DNA of 64,000 nt from Dysidea avara (Eukaryota > Porifera > Demospongiae > Dictyoceratida > Dysideidae): the NCBI RefSeq assembly GCF_963678975.1, contig NC_089272.1:62001-126000 (forward strand), given 5' to 3'. This document shows positions 39,901 through 48,800 of this stretch, one piece after another; the stretch's first letter is position 1, and the number at the start of each line of letters is the position of its first letter. The translations under genes and the position numbers were made by a program. The notes under the pieces are model-generated. The model saw nothing but the letters and a program-made list of their open reading frames with translations. It searched no databases and was not told the DNA's origin.

Positions 39901-42900
39901 TTAGTAAACTAAAACAACACTAATACATTAACATTTCATGCTCAAAACAAAGCACTCGCCATCCAGCTACTCTAAGATTATTATTACAAGTTCACATGTG
40001 CTTCCATTTGTTCTCTACAGTGTGGGGAGAAAACTTGACCTACATTCCTTTGATAACCACAGCATGCCTGACTAGCATGTAGTTAACTTGACCTACATTC
40101 CTTTGATAACCACAGCATGCCTGACTAGCATGTAGTAGGTTGTGGATTTGAATCCACCCGTTTTTGTTTCTACTAAACAGTACCTTTTGTGCACACTTTT
40201 TAAAACTATACTTTTAGCTCTTGATATTCAAAGCATGTATTGGTACAGGATTTTAGCGAAATTAAATGCCTGTAATCTGGCAACTCGAATGTTGTGGTAG
40301 CAAATCAATACATACTTTTGTTTGCTCTTTATAGGGTGATGAAGGCACTGGTATTTCCTGTCAAAACCACAGACAAACAGCTGTGGTAATTTGCACACCT
40401 CTCTTAACCCAAAGTAATGTAACCAACCTGGGCTCAACCCTGCCTAAGTCATAACTTTTCTTTTTCACTTTTGGGACCTTTTTGATGCACCTTTTTGTTT
40501 TCTGTGCATCAATCTGTTCCATGAAATTGTTTGTTTATATGAGCACTTATAGAGTTTTATATCACAGGAACTCTTGTAGTGAACACAAACAAGGGGACAG
40601 GTCAACACAAACAAGGGGTCAGGTGAACACAAACAAGGGTACAGGTGAACACAAACATGGGGACAGGTCAACACAAACAAGGGTACAGGTGAACACAAAC
40701 ATGGGGACAGGTGAACACAAACAAGGGTACAGGTCAACACAAACATGGGGACAGGTCAACACAAACATGGGGACAGGTGAACACAAACAAGGGTACAGGT
40801 GAACACAACATATCGTAGTCCAAAATAATGATGATTACTTACCTTAAAGAACTGACACAGTGTAACATGAGGGAAAGACTTGTGTGATCCATTCCATCCA
40901 CACTGTATAAGGGAGGCATGATAAAACTCATCTAATTGTGATCCTAGCTCTCCTCCAGGACAAGCATACACGATGTAGTCACGAGGAGCAAGCTTGTCCA
41001 ACGTCGGGTCAAATACATGTTGTAATAGCCTGAATGAGGTGGAGAACATCTGGTACAGTGGTATAATGGAACAGTATGGGAACATGTTACTTGTTACAAT
41101 TGAATTTGTGGTTTTGGCAAATGAATTCGTCCCCTTGGCAACTGAATTCGTCCCAACTTTATGTTTTTGCATTACAATTCATCCAACAAGATTGGCAGCT
41201 GGAGAAAGCCACAACAAGATGTAGCAGCTGCTACAAGATCTTGTTCAGGTACAACCGTAGTAAACAATTAATATATTAGGCGATAATTCCTCTGCTACAA
41301 CTTTTTCGACAACATTCACAACTTTATTTTGCCATTAGCAATGGGCGTATCCGCGAACAAGCAAATTAACTTGCCAGAAGGTTATCACCTTTGTAGCTTC
41401 AACTACCTTATAGTGTCTCAAGTGTAAGGCAAAAAAGATTCACTTCGTGATGAGCGGTTGTTTTCTTGAAGACAACTTACAGTATTCTTGTAGCAACGCG
41501 ATGAATTCCAATTCTAATTGGACAAATTCAATTGAACAAATTCAATTGCTAACTGAACAAATTCAATCTGTAAGCAGGACAATGGTACACACAGTTCCTC
41601 AGTGTAAACAACGGTGGTGTCTGTATGGTGTCAGTAATATGATGTCATGATGTCAGTAATATAATTTTTCAGATGCACAGTGGTAGCTGCCCAATCATGC
41701 AAGTTGCTTATTTACTTCAGCAGTAACGAACAAAGCCTCATACAGTTTTCTACCTATCGAACAGTATGGCAGTACTGTTTAAGTAGGGATCCCCCCCCCC
41801 CCCCAAAAAAATGTAGCGTGCCACCTAAAATGCCGTTTTTAATAAAAATCATCCTAGAATCATCTTACAAAACGAAAATCACGAAATAGTATTCATGACG
41901 AAAATCATGAAATAGTATTAGTCCAACTGAAGTAAAATACAGCATCAAAAACAAAAACTTACAGGTGGCCAGATAATCACTTAAACTCGAATTTTCATCT
42001 GACTGCTCACCTGCCAGCCTGTCTGACCACAGTTGCAAGGCTAGAGGCCAAACAAAGCAGCGCACGGTGACTTTTACGCCACAATAACAAACTCACCAGT
42101 GGGATGTGCCTTTTGGGGTTCCGATGTGTGTGCCCTTGTACCTTGTCATTCCTTTTATCTTCAATCAGGCTTGTCTTCTTCCTTCTCCATACAATGAAAC
42201 CATATTGAGACATTAATTTTCCCTATCAACACTTTCCTTAAGCAGCATATTTAGACATCACAAACTTATTGAAGCACTAATGCTCCATAGATACCTGTAA
42301 TTTGACTGCAACGCCTATTAACACAATCTTGGTTGATTAATAACAATTGAACACCAAGACCACACCTCTTAACAATCTATCACGATGACACACTGCATTA
42401 TTATTGGTGTAGCTGTATTCATAAAATAGACATCCCTAGTAGGTTTAAGGGCCGACTTGAGATACTCTAATACAGCAGTCACCATAATAGAACAGTCACA
42501 CATGTATATAACAACAACTAGTATATTAAATGGATCCAAGCAATAAAAAGTAGTGAAACAAGAGGTGAATGATGGTATTACAGCATAGCTCAGTGGGAAA
42601 ATCCCTACTTTGGCATTGAACAAAATCATTGTTATAACATGCCAACACAGGGATTCCCCCCCCCCCAGCTATGCTGTAATACCATCATTCATCTCTTGTT
42701 TCACTACTTTATATTGTATAGATCCCTACTTCATTTTTAATCATAGATGTAGATTTTCTGGATGCTGTAAGTGTGAAATAAGCCATTTTGTTTTCTGTGT
42801 CTCTATTTGTACCATGCAATTTTATCCCTCTAGTAATAAAGCTTCTACTCTAATACAACACACTGAACAAACACACAGATGGACGACAAATACACTGGCA

Positions 42901-44367
42901 ATTTGCTTGCCCTAATCACTGTTTATCTATGTACATAATTCAGAACTTAATCCAAGATAGCAATCCCCTAGTGTTGGTTTTTAATTTGGACTATTTTAAT
43001 GTTGAACAGAAACTAAAGAAATATTATTTAGTTAATTTCCAAACTTCTGATGTATTTACGATGGTAATATTAGGAGTTCATTTGCTAGTCAAAATATTCA
43101 GTTCATCCCCCCCAGGCCTCCATGGTGTCACCAGCCCACAGGCTATATGCTACAATTATTAAAGGTTAAATCATCAAAAGCTTATTAATTATTGTGTGCT
43201 AGTATTAGCTCATTTTTATTATTCGGCACATGTGGATGCAGTTAAGAGTCGATCAACCTGTTGTATAACTGGACTGGACTACTAGACTCAGGTTTTTGTA
43301 CATATTTGGGCAACTGGTTGTAGCTATTGCCACATTGAACGTAAAATATATAGGTGAACTTTCTTGCCTGTTCATCTTAGGGTTGTGTGCAATTTGCCCT
43401 CTTTTGGCATAATCTCCATTGTATGACTACCATTTGTCTTATCATGCAATACAAACCTAGTCTAGTACTAGTCTCGCTGCCAGACAGTTAGTGTGGAGGC
43501 AGCAAATAAACGTCTGGTCACAGTTGCACACTTTTTATGAACACACTGGAATGCAATTACAGTAGATTGCATCACCCGATATCTTTTTGTGCTAAGGATG
43601 ATGTAATAACAAGGATGATGTAATAACAAGGATGATGTAATAGTCGTGCCAGCCAGTCACCTCTTTGAACAGACTGAGGTGAAAATTCTACTGATAACGT
43701 CATGGTGAATATTGTTGAAGGCCTTCCTCAACAATTCTGCCATTTCACAAATCCGTAGCAAACCATAGTCCTTCTTTTACCAGCGTTTCAAAGAGTCCTG
43801 TACTAGGGGAACAAAGATCCTAAGCCCATGGCACTGTTAAACTAAGCCCATGGCACTGTTAAACTAAGCCCATGGCACTGTTAAACTAAGCCCATGGCAC
43901 TGTTAAACTAAGCCCATGGCGCTGTTAAACTTTCATAAAAACAGTTTGTAATCTAAGTTCAGTCCTTTATTAAACCAACAATTTGAATAATTGGTGTTTG
44001 TATTGTCATAGAGTCTGCAAAGCAATCTGATTGGCTCTACCAACATTCCGGCAGTGGTCACAGAATGCATGCAGCAGTGACCAGATGGTTTATTTGCCGT
44101 CCCCTAGTCTGGCACTGCTGACCCTTTTATGCCAGTGATTAGTTGGGCGGTGCTCGCAGTTACCCAACTAATCAAACAGCAAGTGGAATAAAAGTTCAGC
44201 AGCACCAGATTAGTACAAACCATACAATTCACGTGTATGTAGTAATCATGTATCCTAAATATAAGTTGTAGTCATCAAGTCAGCTAAATCAACTGGTGAC
44301 AGTTAACTGTCTTGCTATTCCAACATACCTGCAGCTGAACATTGTTGATAATTGGCATTATCACACC

Positions 44368-44464
<97 letters not shown>

Positions 44465-45753
44465 CGGGGGAATGGTCTAACTACATGAGACTAGCAAACT
44501 TACAACCAGTTGCCCAAATATTTTGGAAAATACCTGAGTCCAGTCCATCAGTGATTGTATACAGCCATTAGTTTAACAACCCAACACACCAGATAGAGTG
44601 AACAGGGTGTAGGAAGGAACATTGAATCCTGAGTCATGTGAGCTATCTAATTCACCAGCCACATATAATCAACTTATAAGTTGCAAGTTCCCAGTGTTGT
44701 GTAGAAGCCATTAACTTGCTGTAAAGGTATGGCTTTGTGTGTGTATGTGTGTTAGGTGATATGGTAGTAATAAATGTTAAGCTGGTTAGGAGCACTACCA
44801 TATATGGTGTTGTCAATATAATGGGCTACATAGTATACTCCAGTAGTGACATAGTCAATAACACACTATACACTAGTAGTGAGTCAACAACATACCATAC
44901 ACTAGTAGTGACACAGTCAATAACACACTATACACTAGTAGTGACATACCCCCACACAATAACACTCTTATGGTAGGAGTATCATAACATTATTATATAT
45001 GGGTAATGTAGTATTCATATATGGGCAACATGTTTATATATGGATAACAACTATTTACCAAGACATTTACACATCATTGCACACTTAGAATAGTGTCCTC
45101 AATTTGGAGGTGCTTGTGCATTCAATTTGGAGTATTACAAGTCCTACAACACATCCGTTGTGTTGTCTCATGTCAGCAGACAATCTCAGCTAACTTGTTG
45201 TAGCTAACTTGTAGCCAACTTCAATGCTGGCATAACGGAGCATAATCAGGAGCATAATGGGCAAATTTCCACCACCATAAGTATAGCTTCTGCTTTAACA
45301 GTCACAAAGTCAAGGGCTAACCTGTTTTGAATGGTGAAACGATTCCTGACAACGCCGGAGTAGTAAAATGCACTACAGTCTTCTTACTACAGGTTTACAC
45401 TCGACGGAAGCTGTTTACAGCTACCACAAGCTACACACGCAGACATAAGATTGTATTTTACACCCTTCCCTCTCTATAATGCTCCCAGATGTTAGCCTAG
45501 CACAAATTAACAACTGCTCACCAGTCTGCCGCGTCTTGTACACTGTTCCCACCAGTAGCAGCCAAAGCCTTCTCCCTACCGACAATAACAGTATCACACC
45601 TTCTAACGCCTAATACGTAACTTACGCGCGATGCTCCGGGAATCCTAATCCAACCAGAACTTGTTTGGCGTCCTTACTACGAGCAATAGTAGCCGCGGTG
45701 TGGTTGAGACTTGTTGAGCGTTGAGTAATAGCTGGTCCACCTTCTCTTTGCAT
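21598..45753 (-). CDS. UBASH3: UBASH3/TULA/Sts protein: UBA, 2H phosphoesterase, SH3, PGM-type phosphatase
   Basis: This family binds ubiquitin and SH3 ligands and dephosphorylates tyrosine-kinase pathway proteins such as Syk/ZAP-70 and receptor kinases. Exons, read on the minus strand, are 45753-45626, 44718-44656 (tentative), 41029-40843, 29818-29623, 25444-25275, 25223-25018, 24795-24141 and 21945-21598. All introns are GT-AG, every phase fits, and the total is exactly 651 codons including the stop (650 aa), the usual family length. Domain order is UBA (VLVGLGFPEHRA ... WLLQHVFDPTLD), 2H phosphoesterase (FPHVTLCQFF ... KQLHITLAHQY), SH3 (VYQFTPSHNDELELLDGDYV) and phosphatase (RHAERVD, SSPSLRSIQT, VVGHAGTLEA). 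Introns reach 11 kb and are full of satellites and foldbacks. It starts 118 bp from the divergent ETFB gene. I am very sure of the family; a UBASH3A or UBASH3B assignment is not meaningful here. Confidence 0.93.
21990..22480. repeat. Dispersed repeat I, copy 1
   Basis: Shares TAATATTAGTCC, CAAATACAGCATCAAAAACA and downstream blocks with 41885-42505 and 61955-62420. Ends with the 19-base motif pair. It lies in UBASH3 intron 7. Confidence 0.65.
22909..23005. repeat. 19-bp tandem repeat
   Basis: About five units of GACCAGGAAGTACTACCAA in UBASH3 intron 7. Confidence 0.9.
23535..24140. repeat. 21-bp minisatellite starting at the UBASH3 exon 7 donor
   Basis: About 28 units, on the minus strand ATTGTATACCCAGGTGTGTG plus one base. 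The true donor is CAG|GTGTGTATTGTAT and matches the unit, so every unit repeats a CAG|GTGTGT splice-donor-like site. The 21-bp period keeps frames open across the array. Confidence 0.92.
24141..24795 (-). CDS. UBASH3: UBASH3 exon 7 (phosphatase core, RHAER variant)
   Basis: This is the phosphatase core of the histidine (PGM) superfamily. The catalytic loop reads FRHAERVD, where the family normally has RHGER; the His and both Arg are kept. It continues with TEMGLYQARLTGEGL, SSPSLRSIQTCQ (the second catalytic Arg) and EHGLFEWLAW. The CAG|GTGTGT donor is the first copy of a 21-bp motif repeated about 28 times in the intron behind it. The join NHSYETQ|VNIKDL aligns to the family without a gap. 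Confidence 0.92.
25018..25444 (-). CDS. UBASH3: UBASH3 exons 5 and 6 (second HxT motif; SH3)
   Basis: Exon 5 (25444-25275) has VEPHRKQLHITLAHQY, supplying the second HxT motif of the 2H fold, and ends RDERLATAE. A 51-bp intron follows. Exon 6 (25223-25018) encodes an SH3 domain: VYQFTPSHNDELELLDGDYV, SEGWMRG, GMFPSNYVE. The acidic RT-loop cluster, the GW and the PSNY ligand-binding residues are all present. Confidence 0.92.
25466..25800. repeat. 22-bp minisatellite, left arm
   Basis: Units of GTAGTAGAGTGTGTAACAGT type, beginning about 20 bp upstream of the exon 5 acceptor of UBASH3. The reverse complement forms the array at 26363-26692. Confidence 0.9.
25890..26320. mobile_element. TIR-bounded insert between the inverted arrays
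   Basis: GGGGGGTAGGTCATGACATCA near 25.92 kb pairs with TGACATCATGACCTACCCCC near 26.28 kb. The flanking GCAATTGCA/TGCAATTG also pairs. Confidence 0.6.
26363..26692. repeat. 22-bp minisatellite, right arm (inverted)
   Basis: Units of ACACTGTAACACACTCTACT type, the reverse complement of the array at 25466-25800. Confidence 0.9.
26693..27350. repeat. Dispersed repeat K, copy 1
   Basis: Similar over about 400 bp to 35270-35835 (AATAAACTACAGGCG, ATGAAACAAAGATTTTCGAA). Function unknown. Confidence 0.65.
27401..28688 (+). pseudogene. Ty3/gypsy integrase, frameshifted
   Basis: The first frame (from 27401) carries an HHCC zinc-binding region: HESH, YWPGIDNDI, CKMCQ. The second frame (to 28688) carries the integrase core with a visible D-D-E set: VDCCTDWP, WSDDGPQFTS and NNGKVEATVKS. 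It ends with the chromodomain-less tail common in this group. The shift between frames falls near 27.73-27.76 kb, so the copy is inactive. Protease, RT and RNase H are missing, so the element is 5'-truncated. It lies antisense within a UBASH3 intron. Confidence 0.85.
28735..29176 (+). mobile_element. Probable 3' LTR of the Ty3/gypsy copy
   Basis: A purine-rich tract (GGTGGGGGGA) after the integrase stop is followed by TG at 28735. CA at 29175-29176 follows an AATAAA at 29149-29154. A short tandem repeat (units ending in AAATCCCTCTGTA) lies inside. Ends are inferred from TG...CA and the polypurine tract only, since there is no second LTR to compare. Confidence 0.5.
29623..29818 (-). CDS. UBASH3: UBASH3 exon 4 (middle of 2H phosphoesterase)
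   Basis: It begins CED right after exon 3's CQFFK, as in other family members, and contains YIGLFLEQEASDWLRR. The acceptor is AATGTAG, and the donor is CAAG|GTCAGT, leaving one base. It is isolated by an 11-kb intron upstream and a 4.2-kb intron downstream. Confidence 0.85.
30142..30938. mobile_element. Dispersed GTAGGGA-ended element, copy 2
   Basis: Second copy of the element at 2612-3405. It keeps a minus-strand ORF with the same protein pattern (KEDTGKSMKNALYV). Its right arm is the left half of the foldback at 30841-31073. Confidence 0.75.
30841..31073. repeat. Foldback MITE, GTAGGGA family
   Basis: Two near-perfect arms of about 100 bp, from GTAGGGACCATAGCACAT to its complement, flank a loop near 30.95 kb. 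The left arm equals the right end of the adjacent 0.8-kb element. Confidence 0.85.
31148..31242. repeat. Short foldback
   Basis: CCTACACCTGAATAGTGAAC pairs imperfectly with GTTCACTAG...CAGGTGTAGG. Confidence 0.7.
31692..31990. repeat. Foldback element of about 0.3 kb
   Basis: CCAAGAGTACATAATAAAAA, AGTGTCTAACT and ATCACTGCGTATTAT each recur inverted in the right arm. Confidence 0.8.
32042..32985. repeat. 17-bp satellite, block 1
   Basis: About 55 units of GATAAACTACACTACAG, with scattered TGCACT variants. Confidence 0.95.
32986..34018. mobile_element. 1.03-kb insertion splitting the 17-bp satellite
   Basis: Starts with a foldback (TTATACAACG...CGTTGTATAA, 32988-33092; loop GAGGGCCGTCAGGCCC). 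A copy of CACCTAATAGGTGG at 33108 faces CCACCTATTAGGTG at 33765. There are several TGCAATATA/TATAATGCA pairs near 33.85 kb. No gene is recognised. Confidence 0.6.
34019..34905. repeat. 17-bp satellite, block 2
   Basis: About 52 units like block 1. Higher-order blocks repeat inside it: the ACAAGATAAAC variant recurs near 34370 and 34702. Confidence 0.95.
35270..35835. repeat. Dispersed repeat K, copy 2
   Basis: Second copy of the repeat at 26693-27350, in the same orientation. It starts just after the right end of the satellite-bearing element. Confidence 0.65.
36785..37599. repeat. Giant foldback element (arms about 0.33 kb)
   Basis: CTCTGCAG at both tips, then GGGGGTTATGAAAA, then CCGGACCGGACC (left) or seven GGTCC units (right). 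The arms continue to about 37115 and 37255, with a loop of about 140 bp. Each arm carries ATGGTTGAGCAACACGAAGT or its complement. Confidence 0.85.
38418..38815. repeat. Foldback MITE of 0.4 kb
   Basis: GAAGTAGGGGTTGATAT, AAAAAGTAAGGAAACAAG and GCAAGTAGTCGTCTAA are each present and inverted. Confidence 0.85.
40025..40165 (+). repeat. tRNA-derived SINE-like segment
   Basis: A 53-bp block ending GACTAGCATGTAGT is duplicated. The second copy runs into GGTTGTGGATTTGAATCC, which looks like a tRNA T-arm (B box). The A box is weak, so a working tRNA is unlikely. Confidence 0.4.
40575..40808. repeat. 22-bp minisatellite next to the UBASH3 exon 3 donor
   Basis: About ten units of the form GAACACAAACAAGGGTACAG plus GT, with ATGGGG and GGGTC variants. 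Confidence 0.9.
40843..41029 (-). CDS. UBASH3: UBASH3 exon 3 (UBA end, 2H phosphoesterase N-half)
   Basis: Acceptor CATTCAG and donor AAG|GTAAGT. It encodes the UBA end, the linker LAPRDYIVYACPGGELGSQL, and SFPHVTLCQFFK with the first His of the HxT pair of the 2H phosphoesterase fold. A 22-bp tandem array begins about 35 bp into the following intron. Confidence 0.9.
41885..42505. repeat. Dispersed repeat I, copy 2
   Basis: Same block order as copy 1, preceded by AGTACTGTTTAAGTAGGGAT (41772), which copy 3 also has. Includes the 19-base motif at 42473. Confidence 0.65.
42531..42745. repeat. Foldback MITE, ATCCCTACTT family, copy 1
   Basis: AATAAAAAGTAGTGAAACAA and ATGATGGTATTACAGCATAG recur inverted. 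A C-run at 42657-42667 breaks the right arm. Confidence 0.8.
43835..43932. repeat. 22-bp tandem repeat
   Basis: About 4.5 units with AAGCCCATGGCACTGTTAAA in UBASH3 intron 2. A 17-bp triplet (AAGGATGATGTAATAAC) lies at 43594-43641. Confidence 0.85.
44369..44460. repeat. (TG)n microsatellite
   Basis: About 46 TG units without interruption, 200 bp from the tentative UBASH3 exon 2. Confidence 0.97.
44656..44718 (-). CDS. UBASH3: UBASH3 exon 2 (rest of UBA; tentative)
   Basis: This 63-nt exon has a CCTTTACAG acceptor and a TG|GTGAAT donor. It takes two bases from exon 1 and leaves TG, which becomes Trp with the first base of exon 3. That gives the UBA-like KLMAST and CGW-LLQHVFDP across the junction. 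It is three or four residues longer than typical between the second helix and the Trp. Support rests on phase, open frame and exact total length, so another small exon could be the true one. Confidence 0.5.
45626..45753 (-). CDS. UBASH3: UBASH3 exon 1 (start codon, first half of UBA)
   Basis: The ATG reads from 45753 and is followed by about 30 polar residues, then QVLVGLGFPEHR, the helix 1-loop of a UBA domain. The donor is GC|GTAAGT, leaving two bases. The ATG is the first in frame and lies just upstream of the region shared with ETFB. Confidence 0.8.
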
Positions 45754-45871
45754 CTCGCTAACTACACTGTCACGTGTGCCTTATCTGGCGTCACGTGTAA
45801 CCGCGCCGCTAAATACTAAATTTCTCACGTGGTAACTACAGCTGGCAGAAAGGAGGCAAACTGGCAAAGAG
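45754..45871. promoter_or_regulatory. Bidirectional UBASH3/ETFB promoter with three CACGTG boxes
   Basis: Only 118 bp separates the two divergent start codons. CACGTG occurs at 45771-45776, 45792-45797 and 45826-45831, the first two as GTCACGTGT. Such E-boxes are bound by bHLH-Zip factors (USF, MYC/MAX, MITF/TFEB type). There is no clear TATA box. The space must also hold both 5' UTRs, so the core promoter may extend into exon 1 of either gene. Confidence 0.7.
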
Positions 45872-48800
45872 ATGGCTAGTAAACCGATGAGAATATTGGT
45901 CGGGTGTAAGAGAGTAATTGACTACGCTGTGAAGGTCAGTCTTTGCTGTGTGTGGTTGTATTCTAACTGTTTGGTGAACAACGAGACTTATATTATGCAC
46001 CTATCAATGTAATCCCCCACTACCACTAATACGGGCTAAAGTGGGGATTTGCAAAACTGAAAATTACAATTCCCCACCTACTGGGGAATACTGGCGATAC
46101 AAACCCCGACCAAGTCTCGACCTGCAAACCCCGGGAATACTGGGGCTAGGAGGGGATTTGTACGGTCGTGTGGCGTTGGTCTAGTGATGAGTTAGTTCGA
46201 GTGGATTCTAGTATGAACGTAATAGCTAGCACCCGAGACACTCCTTCCTAAACTGAAAGCACACACCTTTGTTGTCTGAGTGAATTTCTTTAGTGAAGAC
46301 AAATCCCCACTACATCGGGGAAATTTAGTGATCAATTCCCCCACCATCCCCGACCTTTCCCCACCCTCAGCCCGTATTAGTGGTAGTCGGGCATTACATT
46401 GATAGGTGCATTATTATTAGGCCAGACAATTGTTTCTCATCCCCGCCCGCATCCCTTTTTATACCACCGCCTCTAATTTCATTATTGCTGTTATCAGTCA
46501 CGTGCACACATATTTTGGTGCTAAGAAGGCTAGCTATCATTTTACAGCACGGCAAATCTCACTTGCACCTCAGAAACAGTGGTAAAACGTAAGTACTAGT
46601 TCTTAAAAGGCTTTAGCTAACCTTTATAGTAACAAACAGCTTGATTTGGGGCATTTTCTTTAACAATGAACAATGACCTCCCGCCCACATGGAAATTCGA
46701 ATTTTTGTGGAGAAACAAGTAATCAAGTTTGCCTGGCCTTATTGTGCAAGACCTCAGAGTTGAATGCACTATAGCTAAGATTTAAAACGCCCCGCACTTA
46801 ATGCATTGATGTTAAGTGTTATTTCTTTGTATTGGCTTTGTGTTGCACATGTTTATTTATATGGCTGTTGCTATTGTTCCGGCAGTCACTTGAATAAAAA
46901 ACTTAGACAAAAAAGGGTCCTCAAACGAAAAATAAGCAAAATTCTTAATCGGGATTTGAACCCAGGACCTCCAGTGCATGAGCCCAGAGTCTTAGCCATT
47001 GTGCTATGTGGCTCCCAGCTACCGAAGTCCCTTAGTTTCTACCTTATATGTCTCCGAGTGGAGTAACTTTTATATTATGTTGAAGACAAAGGTAAAGAAA
47101 CCAAAGCTGACCCTGACCCTAACGTTAATACTACTTTTTGCATCCCTTAAAGTTGGATGCTCAGGGCAACCTACTAGACATGTGCCCTAAAGTCGAATAC
47201 TTGGGGCAACCTACTAGACGACATGTGCCCTAAAGTTGAATACCCGGTGCATAGCATAGCATACTGCTAGTGTGCTTGATAGTGAGAGAAATCTAGTGGA
47301 CTGCCGGTACAATAGTTCTGACAAAACATTTCCGGCTGCTGGAACAATATCATCTTCGTTTATTTTTGGTGTTGTATGTATTAGCTGTATTTGTGTTTTG
47401 TACTATTCTTTGGCTCACAGGGCTCCACTGAAAATCAGTATTTGGTTACTGAGTGGTCCACTGTTTAAAAATTACAATGTGAAACCTGCCACCATTAGGA
47501 CATCATTTAACCAGTGGTGGTCGCGTTAACTCAGCCCTTAGTTCGTGCCCAAGCCTAAGCAATTCAACCCACGTTGCAATGGAATTGGTATCTGAAAGAG
47601 CTAGGTCACAACACTCCCATTAGATGAATTGCCAATACCTTTCAGGGCGCCTTGGCATTGTGCTATGGATGACCTGCTCTCCACCAGTTTCCTTTTCTGT
47701 GGAGTATGTTCTTTCTTGTCCAAAATTCCCTTCACCACAATGAGATAAAGGACGTCACTTTTGCCCTTTTGAGAAGTGTGTATTGAACCAAAATACAGCC
47801 TGTTGTCCTGATGAATTCCCATCTGTACTCGAGAGGGGACTTGCCTGAACATCCGCCATGAATGGTTTTTGTCTTTAATCTACTTGCCCCTTCTAACAGT
47901 TCTTCCACACTTTCTTCAGCTGTCTCAAAAAATATGAAAACATCAAGCGTCAAGCTAGCTTATTGTCTGTGAATTTGTGAGGCCAAATATGTTTTGTTTT
48001 ATTATTTTACCAATTACATGTCATTCTTTGTGCTGGGGATGGTAGGAGACAAGGTCAGTCCATCAAGTCTGGATCACATGATCAGTTAATAAACGATAAT
48101 CTATGGAAAAGGGGGTGTCAGTAAATAGAAGAATAGGAAATTAGGAAATGGAGCATTTCTCTATAGTGGGTTTCAAATTTTAACTTGGTACTTGAAGTAA
48201 GGATGTTGCCTGCCCAATAAGCCTTGCCTTATTGTGACAGAACCACTTCAAGACTCAATGACTGAAGATTTCAATGAACAGTGTACATCTTTTATACTAG
48301 AGGATCATGTGATTACATTACATCATCAAATGATTACATTAATTAATGTTTTACTTGTACAACAACAATGAACTCAGTAAACTCGGGTGTTGCAACAGTC
48401 TTGTCCACAGAAATACTCTAATAGAGCAGTCAATAGCTACTTTATGTGATATGACTGTTTTATTAGAGTATATCACGAACAGCCTAATAGGCAACTGTAT
48501 TTCAAAACAAGTACAAGCAAGAATTAATTTTGATTAAATATCCACTAGTACAACCAAGAATATATAATAGAAACTAAGAGTGTCGAATGGTGTATTAGCC
48601 CATGATTAATGATTGTGTAAAGTAACACATATATTTTAGTAATTGTTTGTTTACGCAGATATTTCAGTAATTCTTTGTTTACGCGTACATGGCAACGGGT
48701 CTTTGTACACCAGTTTTCCGTGTTATTCAACCAAGTATTCCAACAGTTATTGTACAAGGAAGTGTAGTAAGGACCCAAGATAACTCCAGCTCACTAAAAC

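Larger units (their letters stand above)
35948..39925. mobile_element. Possible composite element with TTAGTTTTAG-rich ends
   Basis: ACTAGTGTTGTTTTAGTA at the left and its near-complement TAAAACAACACTAATAC at the right are inverted. TTTAGTTTTAGTTTAG runs lie at 35.98 and 38.24-38.40 kb. The giant foldback and another MITE lie inside it. It may be coincidental low complexity. Confidence 0.3.

Noticed and set aside
44296..44571. ORF with a long Cys-Val run
   Set aside because: It is the (TG)n microsatellite in translation.
46949..47014. Functional tRNA gene
   Set aside because: A- and B-box-like stretches exist, but the anticodon arm does not pair and the acceptor stem is not closed; a SINE or pseudogene fits better.
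47601..47953. Two overlapping minus-strand frames in ETFB intron 1
   Set aside because: A faint resemblance to a PARP-like active-site block was considered, but no conserved motif holds up.
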